Shown: positions 20,648-34,000, counted from the first letter of the stretch. The stretch is DNA of 37,458 nt from Pelomyxa schiedti (GCA_020536535.1 JAHLWZ010000370.1:877-38334); one strand, 5' to 3'. Notes: a model not told the origin generated them from the letters alone. Translations and numbers: made by a program.

Positions 20648-23361
20648 TCAGTGACCACTACTAGCAGTAGTCGCTGCAGCACTGCTTGTTGTTGTTGTGC
20701 TGCTGCTGGGTGTTGGACCTGATACTGTGTTTAGGGGCTTTATTCGCTTGAGTTCATCAATGAATGTGGCTGGTGTGATAATGTGGGTGGAGCCTGTGGT
20801 TCATGTATCAGAATGGAGAAATGACTTGTTTTTTGTTTTGGTACCTATGTAACATGCACGGTTCCTTTTCTTGGATACTTCATACACGGATCGTATTTCT
20901 GAGTAGGTCATTCCGCCACAGATGAATACAATAACTCTATTGCCAACAGGTTGAGCTGCTGGTTTTTTGCCTGCAAATTTGGGGGCTACACCTCTTTTTT
21001 GTTTCAATGACAATGATCAGAGTAAATTAAGAGAGAAAAAAGGGATAAAAGCATACCCTTTCTTAAGATTGACAACGGGAGCTGCTGCTGTGAGGTTAGA
21101 GCCATCTCCCTTGGTACCAGGGAAGCCTTCTGGAGAGAGAGTCCCGGCAATGAGGTTCTAACAGATTGTTGTTGAAAAAGAGAATAGTATTTTGGAAAAG
21201 TTACTTCGAGTGTAGTTTTAACCACAGGCACAAATCGGGACAGTTCGTAGGGTACATCCTCATCTTTTTGTACTTTTTTGCCCTTACTGGCTTTGGCTTT
21301 CTTCTTTTTTCTCCCCTCCTACCAGAAGTGAAACCGGTGACAAAGAGTTTGTACTGCACATACACTCATTATTCTTACACCTATATGGAACAAGTTGGAA
21401 ACAGTGTTCTTGTCGTCCAGGTTCAGATTTGCTTTATTAAGGAGTGCTTCCAGGTCCTATAAGATCTCCATGAACAGTAAGGTATTTGAAAAGAAAACTC
21501 ACACTAGGAGCCATGCCCCCTTGGCTGATAAGGTACAGCATAAGAAGGCGCATTCTGTCGTGTGTTGATACATTGGAGCGTGCCAGAATAGGGGTCATCT
21601 TTGTCATCACATGTCTTGCCTCATTGCCTTGGGCATCTTCCCCAGTAGCCATTTCCTAATGTCCCAGTGTCAATAACGTTGTTAGGGTGATGAAAGAGTG
21701 AGGACTTGCTCCAGCGATGCCAAAGTTATCAGATCTTTTCTATTAAATTCATCCATGCACTTTTGAGACATGTTCAAGTGAACTGAGTACTAAAAAAAGG
21801 AGTTAGAGGTGTTTCACTATTTGATGTTACCTTTCCAAGCAGCTCTAGGTACTGAGGCATTGCCTTAATTGCACTCCCCATGTCCTTGAGGTTATCCACT
21901 TTCTGAAAATTTTGTTACAAGAGCATGAGGGATGATGATGACTGACCTTTCCTCTGGTAAGGGAAGTGGCGTTGTTACTGGAAACAAAGCTGTTGAAGCC
22001 TTCCACAATCCCGGTAATAGTGTCTGCAATGTGCCTGTGGCGCCAGGTAGCCCATAATTCATCATTTTCACTTAGTAAAACCTCCTTTCTCTCCTCCTTA
22101 TTGGCATTGTTCATGAATGTATACCTGAGAAAGTCAAACGGAAGACTAGGGGAACAAAACCTTACACATAACGATCTTTTTTAATGTTTAGTAAGTCATA
22201 GGCCATCGCTTGATAGGTAAATTCAGACAACAACGGGCACATTGTGTCAATTGTTCTATCAAGAATCAATAGCATGCTTCTTTGCTCATTCATCTAGTAC
22301 AAGGGAGTCTTGATAAAACTGACAGAGAAAACATACTCGTCTTGTGTGAGAAATTCTATCTAGTTCGCTCTGTACAGCAAAGGCAATCTCCTTCGCCAAG
22401 CCATTTGTCGTGTTTTGGTATCGAATTATGGGATTTTCATCTAGAGTTGCACATACAGATACAATCTTTTGACAATTAGAATAGCAGTAAATAAATAACA
22501 CATACCCGATTTATTATACACTGGCGTGCCTCAGAGACAACAACCACATTGCTAGTTGGAGAAAATAACTTGACCATACCGTCAGGAACATCAGCAGAGA
22601 AAACGCGGGATTCAAGAACTTAACGTCAGGTAAGTTTTCTACTAAATAGCTCCTTGACAAACCCAGGAAATCCAAATTGACCTCTTTGAAAGACTTGATA
22701 CGCACATAAGCTGGAGACCTCGCGATTCTGCTAAGATCATCTCTTCCGACAGCTTGAAGTATAATAGTTCAGCTGAAGTGCCGTTCTTAAAGTGCAATAC
22801 ATACTTCCAGAAAAGAAAAGGTGAGCAACAGGGTACTGGGGTGTGGCACCCGAAAAATCTTTGAGGAAGAGATCAATCGAGGCGGGAGTAGGAGATATGA
22901 AATAAATTGCTTCAAGTGTGAGAGGCTGCCTGTCCATTTCCAATGTCTCCACCACTGATGGCTTTAGTTAGGCGCCCACGTTGAATCACCAAAAAAAAAA
23001 GTATGAGTAACCTGTAACATTCTCCTCCATAATATCTGACATTCTGCAGCATGCACCAATGACCCTAACTGTGCGCGAGTCTACAACCAAAACACGCCAT
23101 TTTCGTGCTCCACCATAAGCATCATCCATACCTCCAATTATATCTCTCATCACCCCTGTAATGAGTATGAATAAGCAACATCTGAAAAGAAAAAAAGGGA
23201 AAAGAAAAAAACATATGCAAAGAAGGGAGAAAAAACTTCATACTGTTTTTGCACACTAGGAGCAAACTTGCCTCGGTGGCAGCGAGAGATGGAGTGCTAC
23301 TAGTAGTCGACGCGTACTCCATTGTGGGAGCGCTACTCGTAGTAGTTGTTGTTGTCGTCAT
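20648..23361 (-). CDS. Sec1/Munc18-family syntaxin-binding protein
   Basis: A multi-exon gene running from ATG 23361 to TGA 20648-20650; I give the span, not every exon. The N-terminus is Thr/Ser-rich, followed by the SM-protein entry [29 protein letters not shown] and [20 protein letters not shown]. Middle blocks are [32 protein letters not shown] and the strongly conserved [19 protein letters not shown]. Near the C-terminus, [19 protein letters not shown] and [18 protein letters not shown] match the family's closing beta-alpha unit. Relative spacing favours the Sec1/Munc18 (plasma-membrane exocytosis) branch over Sly1, Vps45 or Vps33. SM proteins clasp SNARE bundles to promote vesicle fusion. 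The last about 40 residues are Ser/Thr/Ala low-complexity. Divergent from the SepA-like kinase across 265 bp. Confidence 0.88.
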
Positions 23362-23626
23362 TTCGCCCTCTGGTGTTGTGGCTTTGGAGTTTTCTTTTTG
23401 ATAAAAACAAACTGCATTTCTGGTTATGCCGCTGTGTCCTCAGCACTGAGTCTGATCGACGGTCCAAAGTCCCTCACAACACAACTTCCCAGTGATACGT
23501 TGAGTGGGAGGTATTGGGTTCTTTGGGAGCTGCCCAGCTCAATCCAGATAAGATCTCAGTATACTGCCATTTTCCCGGAAAGTCTCTTCGCAATCATCAA
23601 ACACACAAAAAAGAGCAAACGAAAAA
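23362..23626. promoter_or_regulatory. Divergent intergenic region between Sec1-like and SepA-like kinase genes
   Basis: Separates the two start codons by 265 bp. A-rich near both starts; no certain core element. Promoter role inferred from layout. Confidence 0.35.
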
Positions 23627-25902
23627 ATGTCGGGGACACAGCCACAACAGACGGCCGTAACTCCTACACCGACGCCAGCTAATCTCCTCAGGACCAGCAA
23701 AAACCGGGCACATCGTCACCACCATCACCACCAGGCCCAGCTCGCGTCCTCGTCCTCCTCCTCGGACCCACAATCCGCGCCCGGGTCCGGGTCTTGCGGC
23801 ACAGTTCCCAAGCCCGGGGCTACGCCGCCACCAGGCGCCGCTGGCCCCGCGTCAGGAAGCCCCCCTCACGTCAGAGTCAATGTGGTCGCTGGATATGTAT
23901 GTGCAGTTGCTTGTAGATTTAAACTTTTGGAATGAATTATAGCAGCAGGGGTGTGATTGGCGTGTCGTAATTTTTGTAATTGTTTTTGAGGGGATACGGT
24001 AAATAATAAAACCCAAACATTTTAAAAAAATCAAATAAAAATCCGACTTACTGACTTCATTGGGTGATGAACTAGCAAATGGGGCAGGTCATTGGGCGGG
24101 GAGCATGTGGTGTTGTGTATAAGGCAGTTGATGTTAAAACTGGAGAGTTTGTGGCAGTCAAACAAGTTAAGACCTCAGCTAATGCAAGCCAAGCAGCTGA
24201 GGTACCTTCTATTACAATCCCACCCATGACATCTTATCTAATCCAGAAAGAAATAAATATTCTATCGAGATTGTCCCATCCCAATATCATTCGTGTAATA
24301 GGAACACATGTGGAGCAAGACACCCTAAGCATCATCCTAGAGTGCACTCCTCTTTAACTGCTTTCTATTCCTTAGTCACCTTATGCAAGGTATGCTGACG
24401 GAGGTTCGCTTGCGGGCATTCTGGACAAATTTGGTCCTTTACCTGAGACATTAGTTGCAACCTACATAGACCAAGTCTCGTACAACTGCACTGTTACGAA
24501 AAACTTACTCCTCACCTTATAAGGTTCTTACCGGGTTAGACTACCTTCACTCCCAGATGGTGTTGCACAGGGATATCAAGGGAGGAAATATTCTAATTTC
24601 AGCGGTAAGTCGGGATACCATTTATCTTCTAAAAATGAAATAATCGCAAGGATGGAACAGCAAAAATTTCAGGTACCACAACCCTGAAGTTTGGTTTCTA
24701 AGTGCTTTCTACACAGATTTTGGCGTTTCAGCAGTTTTTGCCAAAACCACCAAGAGGCTTACAGTTATATCCTCCTCTCTATTCATAACAGATTTTGTAA
24801 CATGTTCAACACTCAGGTTGTAGGTACTTCAGCACGCCACTTTCATGATTAACTTTGACGGATTCATCAGGCACTCCATATTGGATGAGCCCCGAAACAA
24901 TCCAAATGGATGGACAAACTGACGCCTCGGATATATGGTGTGTCTCTTTCTGCATGAAACGGAAACGCCTTTTTTTCACCCAGAAAATACAGGAGCTTGG
25001 GTGCAACGATAATTGAGCTTTTAACAGGATTTCCACCCTATCACATGCTCTCACCAATGGGGGCAATGTTTCATATTGTGCAGGATCAACTTCCACCATT
25101 ACCATCAGATATTTCTAATGTCCCTTTCATTCTCACAAATGCATTCCCGATTAAATGCAATGTTAAGGAACTGCATGATTTCCTCGTTCTTTGCTTCCAG
25201 AAAGAACAGACTGATCGACCCCCAGCAGCTGCACTAAAGACACATCTCTGGTTGCGAGAGAAAGCCTTGAGGTCGTCTAAGGGTACTTTTTGTTCCTTCT
25301 TTTGTAATTTAATTTCTTTGGTAGCTCCTTCTGTTGGAGAATTAGTGGATAATGTGCAGGACTACAATGCAATAAGAGCACCAACTCCAGAGTCACCTCT
25401 CACTCCATCACAAAGTCCCACTGTATCATCTATGCTTAATCTTGAATCAGTAGTCACACCCAGAGAGGCGGAGTTCACAAGTAGATTACAAAAGCTAGAA
25501 GACCAACTGCACCTTTCTGTACACTCCAGAACAACATCTGTAAGTACTAACTTCTAAAAGGAGAAAAAACGGCTGGAACTGAGGAAAGAACTAGAAGATT
25601 GCCATGAAGAAATTGAAGAACTCAAGAAAACTCTTAGGGCTAACGCTTCAGCAGAAAAAACATCCCAAGAGTAAGTTCTTTGTATTTACCACAAATTTTA
25701 CAGAAGCGTTATATTCTTCCTAACTCGCACAAGGTTTTTTTGGAACCTTGCCATGGCCATAAAAACAACAGCTCTGGAGAGAGGTCAACCCTGTGCAACC
25801 AACATCCAGCCTTTGTATGAGAAAGCTGTAGCACAGGACATACCCTGGAACCTGTGGGTAGAATGGCTACCTTCAATGCTTATGCCTGCAAAGAAAACCT
25901 AA
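23627..25902 (+). CDS. SepA/Cdc7-like (MAP3K-epsilon type) protein kinase
   Basis: Exon 1 is 23627-23896; the kinase domain starts in the exon at 24076, with the stop TAA at 25900-25902. About 90 residues of Pro/Ser/His-rich sequence precede the kinase. Catalytic motifs in order: VIGRGACGVVYKA glycine loop, VAVKQV lysine, SRLSHPNIIRVIG, EYADGGSLAGILDKFGPLPE, LHRDIKGGNILIS, SDFGVSA, GTPYWMSPE, and the lower lobe (SLGATIIELLTGFPPY, TDRPPAAAL, HLWL). Similarity is to fission yeast Cdc7/Aspergillus SepH/Dictyostelium SepA and plant MAP3K-epsilon, which act in septation or cytokinesis signalling downstream of a small GTPase. After the kinase come a Ser/Pro linker and a coiled coil (LRKELEDCHEEIEELKKTL); the last exon (WNLAMAIKTTA...WVEWLPSML) is helical. 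Several introns interrupt the domain. Confidence 0.88.
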
Positions 25903-26160
25903 AATGCACCACTCACACATTTTGTACAAAATGAGGTGTGCTAATTCCCAAATCTAAAATCCTATTCCAAACAGTTCTCAGACTTCTCCAGGTTAGTTCC
26001 AACATGTTGGTTTTCACCAATTACAACAACAACCGGTACATCATGTCTCCCGTGCCTTTGAAAGCCGTTCATAAAAAAACAAAAACCGTTTTGTTCAAAA
26101 AAATCGCGTGTCCCTACGAGGGCAAGATCGAAGATCCGAAGATCCGAGCAGTAGAAAATA

Positions 26161-28343
26161 ATGTCATCTTCGGCTGCCGCTACGACGACAACGACTACGA
26201 GCAATGCGGCACCTCATAGATACCAGAAAACTACGTTTATGAGTCCCACATTTTGCACATATTGCAAGGGTTTCATATGGGGTCTGAGGAACCAAGTTGA
26301 GGATAGTTCATATTGCACACTGAGCATATAACTAACAGTAATAATAACCCAAACAACAAACTGAATTTTGATAGGGGTACAGGTGCCCTTTATGCCATTT
26401 GACTGTTCACAAGAAGTGTTTGGCAAAGGCAGAACAAACATCTTGTGAGGGGTATGTGCGTGGGGGTACTCACTAAACCTCACTTATTATTTTCCCTCAC
26501 CCCCAGGACTAAGGAGTTACTTGCCTCTCTCAATCCCAAAGCACCTTTGACTCCCATTGCTGCTAGCTTTGTAAAAGTTGAAGAAGACCTAAAAACACAG
26601 GGGTACATTCCTTACCCCTTAGCTATCTCAAAAACCGTGCACGGTCTTACCCAAGTTTAAACCAAAAAAGGTGTGAGATAAACCTGCCTGACCTTGAATG
26701 GGATGAGAACCTACCCCCTCTTGGCAAAGGGGCATCTGGAATTGTGAGGTTGGGACTCTGGCTTCACAGTCTCCCTGTTGCAATCAAGTCATTGAACAAT
26801 CTACCAGAGTTCATTGATGATACTATGCGAGCTGAAATTTACAAAGAACTATCGGTACGCAATATTGATTAAAATTTTAACTCAACAAACATACAAAGGT
26901 TCTGGCTCAGCTCCGGCATCCAAAGTAAGGTTCTTTTTTCTTCCAACACACGAAATCATGAATCAACCTTTTGGGTAGTATTGTATTCTTTTATGGCTAT
27001 GCCAAAAAAGAAGGAACACTTCTTCTCGTTACAGAATATGTACAGTATGGAGATTTGAGTTCCTTTATTTTCAGTCCGGACCAAGTACTGGATAAATCTT
27101 TTAGTCTCATCTCATTGTGGTGTAGTATCCAATTTCCGAGACTCATGCCATTAAACTGTGTCTTTCAATTTGTGCCGGGATGATATACTTACATAGTAGG
27201 AATATCATTCACAGAGATGTGTGTTCAAATTTCCATTAAGTTCTGTAATAACACTTTCATCCAGATAAAGGTAAACCCCTAAATTCCCAGATCACATTTG
27301 TCCAACATCAAACCAAAAGATCAGTAATATATTGGTCCAGTCTTGGGATGATGCACAACTCAAAGTATGTAATTAGTGGTACTTCAGAAGTGTAATTCGT
27401 CTTTTAGGTTTGTGGTAAGCTTGCTTACTTTTATAGAACGAATATTTGACACTATGAATGCAGATTTTGGCCTATCCAAAAAAATTACGGACAACAGTAT
27501 CAACCAACTACACTCAAGTCCATCTAACCACGTTTTTCTCTTTTTGCATTTTCACAGGCCTTCGGATGACTATAAATGGTATGTTTCCCTTTTTGCAACA
27601 ATTCCTTAACTGTCTCTTTCAGTCCCTGGCACGCCTTCTTATGCTGCACCAGAACTCACGACTGACGCATACACAAGTAAAGTAAGTGACTCACGGATGT
27701 CACAAATGATTTAACTCAGTAACCAGGTTGATGTTTACAGCTTTGCCATAGGTTCGAGCCCCTCAACATTACAACTAATATAAACCAATCTTCACACTTT
27801 CCCATAGTTTTATGGGAAATATTCTCGAGGGAACGAGCCTGGGGCACTGTGGCCAAGCCCTGGCTTATTTTCCAGGTGCAACGGCTTTTTCCATCGCGAA
27901 GCACTCACCATTCACAGAAAGTCGCCGAAGGAGAGCGACCACCTCTCCCTCCAAGAGCCGATGCACCCGCATGGGTTTCTCCCCTCATCAGCCGTTGTTG
28001 GGCTCCCGATCATGCAAGCCGGCCCACATTTGTTGAACTCTTCCACGAGCTAGCACAGCATGACCTCACGCACCCGTTGCACACCAACTCCAGTTTTGCT
28101 CGCCTTCACTCATCATCCTCCGCAGTACTCTCCACTTCCTCCAGCTCGCTGTCCTCCACACCTTCCTCCTCCCCTACACTCACCCCAACATCACCATCAA
28201 CAAGTTCAGCAACCTCATCACCACCCTCCACAACAGCAACCACTTCCACTTCCACTTCAACTTCTCAATCTACTTCCACTTCCACTTCCTCTTCACATGC
28301 TCCAGAGGGAACAGCATCTCCTAAAGGTAACCACCACACTTGA
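26161..28343 (+). CDS. C1-domain tyrosine-kinase-like (TKL) protein kinase
   Basis: Starts at ATG 26161. First exons 26161-26295, 26375-26451, 26507-26636 and from 26678. The N-terminus is a C1 domain: H, then SPTFCTYCKGFIWGLRNQG, YRCPLCHLTVHKKC and a final Cys, the zinc-ligand pattern of diacylglycerol-type C1 domains. After a linker, the kinase begins with LPPLGKGASGIVRLG and PVAIKSLNN, then LRHPNIVFFYGYA and TEYVQYGDLSSF. The catalytic loop is assembled across a 6-nt microexon: ...NIIHRD | IK | ISNILVQ; the DFG motif is joined via a 7-nt microexon (LK | VC | DFGLSKK). The lower lobe has GTPSYAAPEL, VDVYSFAIVLWEIF and RCWAPDHASRPTF. The C-terminal about 100 residues are Ser/Thr-rich. TKL kinases of this form are abundant in amoebae. 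Lipid-controlled signalling is inference. Confidence 0.85.
27265..27270 (+). other. 6-nt microexon encoding Ile-Lys of the HRDxK motif
   Basis: ATAAAG lies between introns 27219-27264 (GTGTGT...CCAG) and 27271-27319 (GTAAAC...AAAAG). Including it gives HRDIKISNILVQ; reading straight on from HRD gives VCSNF and then a stop. Confidence 0.75.
27408..27414 (+). other. 7-nt microexon just before the DFG motif
   Basis: GTTTGTG lies between introns 27365-27407 and 27415-27463 and yields LKVCDFGLS in phase. Skipping it breaks the frame. Confidence 0.72.
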
Positions 28344-28472
28344 TTGACTGTTTGTCGGAAAAAAGCAGACTCAGTTTTTTAAGTGGAAAAAAGAATAAAC
28401 ACGTGTATTGTTTGATTTCGATTGGTTGTTGTCCCCCTCCGGTTCTGTTGTTACATACAGCTCAAGTCACAC

Positions 28473-30717
28473 CTAGAATTTTGGTGCTCTCCAGAGACAC
28501 AAGGCGTTGTCAGTGTTACCAGCGAGAAATGAAGGTGTATCCTGCCAGTAGAATGAAACCAGGGTCTTGATTCCAAGTCGAGGAGTTCTGCCAATGTCTC
28601 CACTGTTTGCGTGCGAAGGAGCCGGTGTGCCGCTTCCAGAGCTGGATCGTACGCTTCTGCTGGTGGTAGTACTTGTTGTTGGTGCAGTACCGGAGCCCCC
28701 GAGGGCTGTCTGGGAAAGGAAGGAGCTTCCACTGACACTGCCGCTCGCCCCTGGTGAGCCGCTCACGCCAGTGTCGGATGACTGCGCTGCGAAGCTTGGT
28801 GGCGGGAAGTGAAACTCGTGAACTTTAGGAAACTGGTTCGCGGGGTCCCAGCAGGTCACTGCGCCACTCAAATCAGATGACAGCACCAAGTTCTGGAACA
28901 AGGAAAGGCGGGTAACTTCTTTTTGGTGGGCAAGTTTCATGAGTTCCTGGATTTTTTGGGTTAAAAAGGCGTGATTGTATGTGAGCCAGGTACCTTCCCC
29001 TCAGAATTCATTACGATTACGGAACTCCCACAACCAACCAGCATATTGAATCCCACAGGTTGTAAGGCTCCGACTCGGCAACTTGTATGGAGTGGGACTT
29101 CCTCTACATGTGATGAGCCTCCCTCCTCTGAACTGGTCGAAATGATTCGGACAAGATCAAAGCAACCTAGCCACACGTGATTCCCCAAGAAGGCTATGCT
29201 GTTGATCACTTGATTGACAATAATACGCCCTTTAACTTTTCCAGACTGGTATTTTTTGTTAGAAGAGAAAGAGAATAGCAGGAGTGTACATCTGTCATGA
29301 TAGCAATTTGACTGCTATTGCTTGCAGGTGCGCAGCTCCAGATTTCAGGTTCAATACCTGGTGATTCATTCACTACTAAGCATCTGACGAAGCTGTGCTC
29401 AGTGTCATGAACAGCATACTTCTTGAGCTTAAAGCTCTGGTCGTACGTTAAGGAAATTTTGTTAATCTTGATGTGGCTACCTTAGTATTAACAGACCAAA
29501 CAGCCCCCTGCTCACTGCTCACGAATACTTTACTTCTGACATTTACCATTGCATAAATCCTTGACTTATGAACTGCAATTGTGTTCAGAGGTTCCAGATT
29601 TTGTGAGTTCCACAAAGAAATTGAACCTTCTGTGCCTCCAACCTGTTGTGAATGTTATTTACACAACTTTGAGCAGAGCCTAACGCACCCAAATTACTCC
29701 CTCCACTACCAGAAGGCTGCAAACTCTTCCCCCAGATACAGGTGGTAAGAGAGTAGGCTGTAAGTTATATACAAGATGCGGCTGGATGAATTGGTTAAAG
29801 TAAATGAAACTTTCAATGAAATTACTTTGATTGCCACTCCAGTTTCAGGGTGAATGGCCATCTGCCGAAAATTAGTTGGAAAACTGGCGTTTTGTTTCAG
29901 TTACCTGGCACAGAGTCGCAGAGGAGGGAGTTTGAGTATTTTCCGGACCGTTTTGGGTAGGCATCTGTGAGCTGTGCTGGCCCTGTTCAGATTCACACTT
30001 ACTCGATTTACGTGAGTGGTGGTGATGGTGGTGCTCTGTCTGCTCAGTTGTTCGCCTTGGGCTTCTAGGACTGGTGGGTACTCGCGGACTTGTCGGAGTC
30101 CCCAGTAATATTCTGTAGACATAATTAGACTCAAGTGCCCTAACCAGAAGAGAGGGGGAAAAAAATAATAATAACAATAATAATAATAAAAAAAAGAAGC
30201 GATTTCAGACATACGGCTGCGGACCGACTGGACTAACAGATAAATCCTCTACCACAGGAGTTTCAGAAGGCAAAGTAGGTATAACATTCACGCTGACACC
30301 ACCTCCGGATGTAGCTTCTGCATCGTTCGCGGGATGGGTTTTCGAGCTGGAGCAGGACGTTCCTGTGTCGGGAGGCACGGGGCTGGGAGGGTTCGTAACT
30401 AAAATCACGGGCATCGTCGCAGTTTCCTCTTCCTTGTCCTTCCGCCGGTTTTTTATCGCCGCCGACTTGGCGACGAGCGGCCGGTCTTCGCTCGCTCCCT
30501 CGGCCCTGTCGGAGCTTTCCGTGTCGCCGTCTGACACTCCAGTGCTTACTTTGGTGTACTCTCCCTCCTTCCTTTTCCCCTTATCCATCACCCTTGGTGT
30601 TTTGTGTTGTCGTCTCTTTTTTTTCTTTTTTTTTCCCTTTTGGGATCTCCATTGGCAAAGTTCCAACGCGATTTTGGCAAGATCGTGTTCCGGGAAAATA
30701 GTGTCAATGATGCTCAT
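28473..30717 (-). CDS. WD40-type beta-propeller protein with Lys-rich N-terminus
   Basis: Begins at ATG 30717 (MSIIDTIFPEHDL) and ends at a stop at 28473. The first about 170 residues are charged and low-complexity with a lysine run (KGKKKKKKRR), followed by a region of TSPR and poly-His (HHHHHH). The C-terminal two thirds hold WD40-like blades, for example GSISLWNSQNLEPLNTI, GAVWSVN, INSIAFLGNHVWLGC, LVLSSDLSGAVTCWDP and the terminal NTDNALCLWRAPKF. A Ser/Gly/Thr-rich insert sits inside the last blade. Exon boundaries between 29.0 and 30.2 kb were not fully resolved. It is a likely protein-interaction platform; no orthologue recognised. Converges on the TKL kinase (130 bp gap). Confidence 0.72.
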
Positions 30718-31038
30718 CAAAGTTACTAATGGAAGCCGGGAGAAAAAAATGCAGGGGCTAATTGTGGTGGTGCATCCATGGTTACCAAGCCGAACGTCGG
30801 TAAAACGAGAAAAAAGTTGTGAGACAGCTTATAAAATCGTATTGAGAGATTGCCCGATCTCGTTGTCTCATGCTCCCGAGTCAAATCAGGAAGACGGACG
30901 TATTGGAAGTGGAAAATTGGCCCAACTTGCGCAAACACCAAACATTTTCCCTGATTTGGGGTCTGGAAACACTCAATGGGTCAAGGGCAAATGAATTGAA
31001 GGCTTAGAGTGTAGGTATTTCTTGATTGGTTCTGGTCA
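30718..31038. other. Intergenic stretch upstream of the WD40 gene
   Basis: About 320 bp between the WD40 start and the end of the CRN-like gene, both on the minus strand. No start codon with family similarity on either strand; overlapping plus-strand frames look like shadows. Presumably the WD40 promoter and the CRN-like 3' end. Confidence 0.4.
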
Positions 31039-34000
31039 TCAGACACGGGAATAATCTGTGATTTTAGGGTCCTGAAAACACAGTGAGTTGGAAAGTAGAA
31101 ACGAGAAAAAGAATACCGCAATGGCATCCAAACGTGAAGACATAGTTGGGCCGAGGTAGTTGACCAAATTAACCCGGTCAACAATCGCAATATTAGCTTC
31201 CTCTTCAAGGTCCTCAGGGAAACTGAAATCGTCAGGTATTCTCCAAAGTGTGACCACTATCAGAACCACAATGCACTCAGACCACGTGTGGCTCTCTCTA
31301 AGGGCTCTCGTTTGTGCCTTGGCGTTATCCCATTTTTCACGGACCATTGAAGGTAACAGGGTTGTGGTACTACTGGGTTCAGAGAATTTGGTCTCCAGAC
31401 ACACCACTACTTTCTTTCCAGTTGACGAGTCAAGTAGAAAAACAGTTTCAAATCTGAGGAGCTGTTACAAGAAAAAACTGCTTTTCAATTATGAGTGGAA
31501 AAAAACCCTGGGTTCGTGTGTGAGCAACGAATGACGGTTCTGGTTTCGATGAAACGTATCTTCTTTGACAGCCACCAACAGAAAGCATGTGTTCTCTTCA
31601 AACCGTGGTTTCCAAGAGTTTTCACATTCCAGCACAAGAACTTTGGTACCCTTGGAAAAGCAACTGTGACCTGTGGAAAATTTGGTGTAATGTGGCAAGG
31701 ATTCCCAAACATCTCGCACAACGGGAAGGTTCTGTCCCCCTGTGGCACACACAAAGTAAGGAGAAGTGGATGTAGAGAAAGAAAATCTTCCAATGCCTGT
31801 CCATTAGACCAGTCTATCCCAGGGTTAAGCATAAATTTGAGCAATGCACTCATTCCAGGAAGTGCAGCATCACGTTGACAAGAGGAAGGTAGGCACTCAA
31901 CAACAGTCTTGATGTCTGTTGGATCTCTTGGGGTCTTGTATGTATGCGCGAAACGAAGTAAGTTCATGACACTTAGGCAGGGTATGGAGCCCGTTGAAAA
32001 AATGGTACCCTTGGCAACAAGCTTGCAGAAAGGCGTGTCCCCGATCATAGAACCTTCCTGGAGAGGTTCTCCTTTTATAACAGCACTGATTAAAGCATAC
32101 GGGTATGTTGATGTTTGAAATATAGAACGGGTTGAGCTAACAATGCTATCCAGGCAATACATTTTTCTTTGAAGTAATAAGCAAGCAGAGCCAGTTTCAT
32201 GTATCAACCATCTGTGCAGTCCTACAAGTAAACAAGCGTGACCACCAGTGTCACTGAGTGCTTTTCGCAGGCCATTCAACACCCCAGGATATTCATCTTT
32301 ATAGGAGGCAAAAAGCTCCAGTCGTGAATTGAATACAATTGGCTCCAATTTGTGGATGATGGTATGGCGTCCAGAGTCCGTTGATAGCTCTGCGACCCAG
32401 CCTGCGTTGAGACATGACATCACAGTCATAAGAACTGGGTTCTCAGGTGTAGGCGATATGCATCCGTGTAACATAGTTTCTGGTGCACATGTTTCAGAAT
32501 CTTTGCCTTGGTTTTTCAGTGAAAATGTATCTTCAAGTTTCCCCAGCATATGGCAGATGGCCTTGGAATGGGTGTCAGAACTCCCAGGATTGTCATCACT
32601 TTTCAGGATTTCATCAATGCACACAAGAATACAACCTTTTTTACTTTTGAGTGCCATTGCCCGTATCAACAAATTCAGTGATTCCTCAATATTCACACAA
32701 ATTTGGTCCCAATTGCTAATGCATTTGAACAGCTGTATATAGCCGAAGTTGTCTCGGGTTTCAAACCAATGCCTGGTAATACATTAATGACAAGTTGCAC
32801 TATTTCACATGAGTGTACGAGAACAAAAGCCGGAGGAAAAGGCCAGGGACACCGCTGCTACCAGCATCAATTTCTTGGGTACAGGGAGTGTTTCCATTCC
32901 AAGTCACTGATGTACAAGCAGTGCCAGAACTCACCTTTAAGTCCAACCCAGAAGAAGTTGTTTCAAAAGCAGTCATGATTTCATCAAGCATCCGTGACTT
33001 TTTTGAATGAGAATGAATATTATTTGATGGAAGAAACCTTTCCACTTCCAGGCGCTCCACAAACAAAAATGAAGGGGTTTTTGGAACGGTTATCGTCGGT
33101 TACAGGCTGCCAGCGAGTCAGGAGTTTTCTCAGTATCTCTTTGAGGAGAATGGACCTATCTTTCAGCGGAAGAAGAGTATCTTGAACGAATCGATTTGCT
33201 CCTTTGTCTTTGGAGCGCCACACAAGCCCCAAATACTCAGCCGTATCGCGGAATGCGAGTAGGGAATCGCAGAAGCCTTGAGGACTCGACAAATCTAAAA
33301 CGAGAGTCCCATAAAACTGGAAATGCATCATACTTGAGAAGATAGTATTTGTTGCGACATCAATCTGGGTGAAGGGTTAGTGGAAAAAAACTTTTTTTTT
33401 TGTTCAGGATGGTACTCACAGCCATGTTCCTTTTCTGTTCATGTCGAATCTTCTGAACAACGAACCTGATGAGTTCTACAGGAGACTTGAGAAGCACCTG
33501 TGGTTCGAGGAGGGCATAGTTGCTCATCATAAAAGTGATAATATGGTCGATGGTCTCATTAGCACTAACAAGAAGACTCAGGACTTCAGGATTTGAAACA
33601 CTGGAGAAAAGACCACATAACGCATTTCCCATCTGCGGATTTTGTTAACCCTCTTTGTATCTCCAGTGCCATACATCATTTTTGCGTTCAGTATCCCGTG
33701 AATTAGCTACTTCCAGCAATAGAGACGTCTCCTTCGAACGTGGGTCAGACCTTGAACTCCGGAATAATTCTGGGTGTTGGAACATAAAAAACACCTTCTC
33801 CCCAATATCTTTTGTGCTATACCACTCTGTGCAGTTATGTACAGCCGAGTTTATTACTGGAGTTAATCTTTCTTTCTGTTGGGCTTGGAGATTCTTAATG
33901 TAGCCCAAAATAGAAGCAGCACTCGACCGTTCTAGAAAAGAGGTGTCCACCAGAGTGGCATGGCTCTTCATGAACTCGACCAATTCCTTTCTTTCCAGTG

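Noticed and set aside
25938-26219. Plus-strand frame between the two kinase genes
   Set aside because: Its end overlaps the true start of the C1-TKL kinase in another frame; the C1 zinc pattern fixes the correct frame.
27216-27264. A kinase with Cys in place of the catalytic-loop Lys (HRDVC)
   Set aside because: That reading runs into a stop. The 6-nt microexon ATAAAG restores HRDIKISN with correct splice signals.
33633-33674. A stop at 33645 splitting the CRN-like gene into two genes
   Set aside because: A 42-nt GTATGG...CGCAG intron removes the stop in phase 0 and joins two helical regions typical of the N-terminal part.
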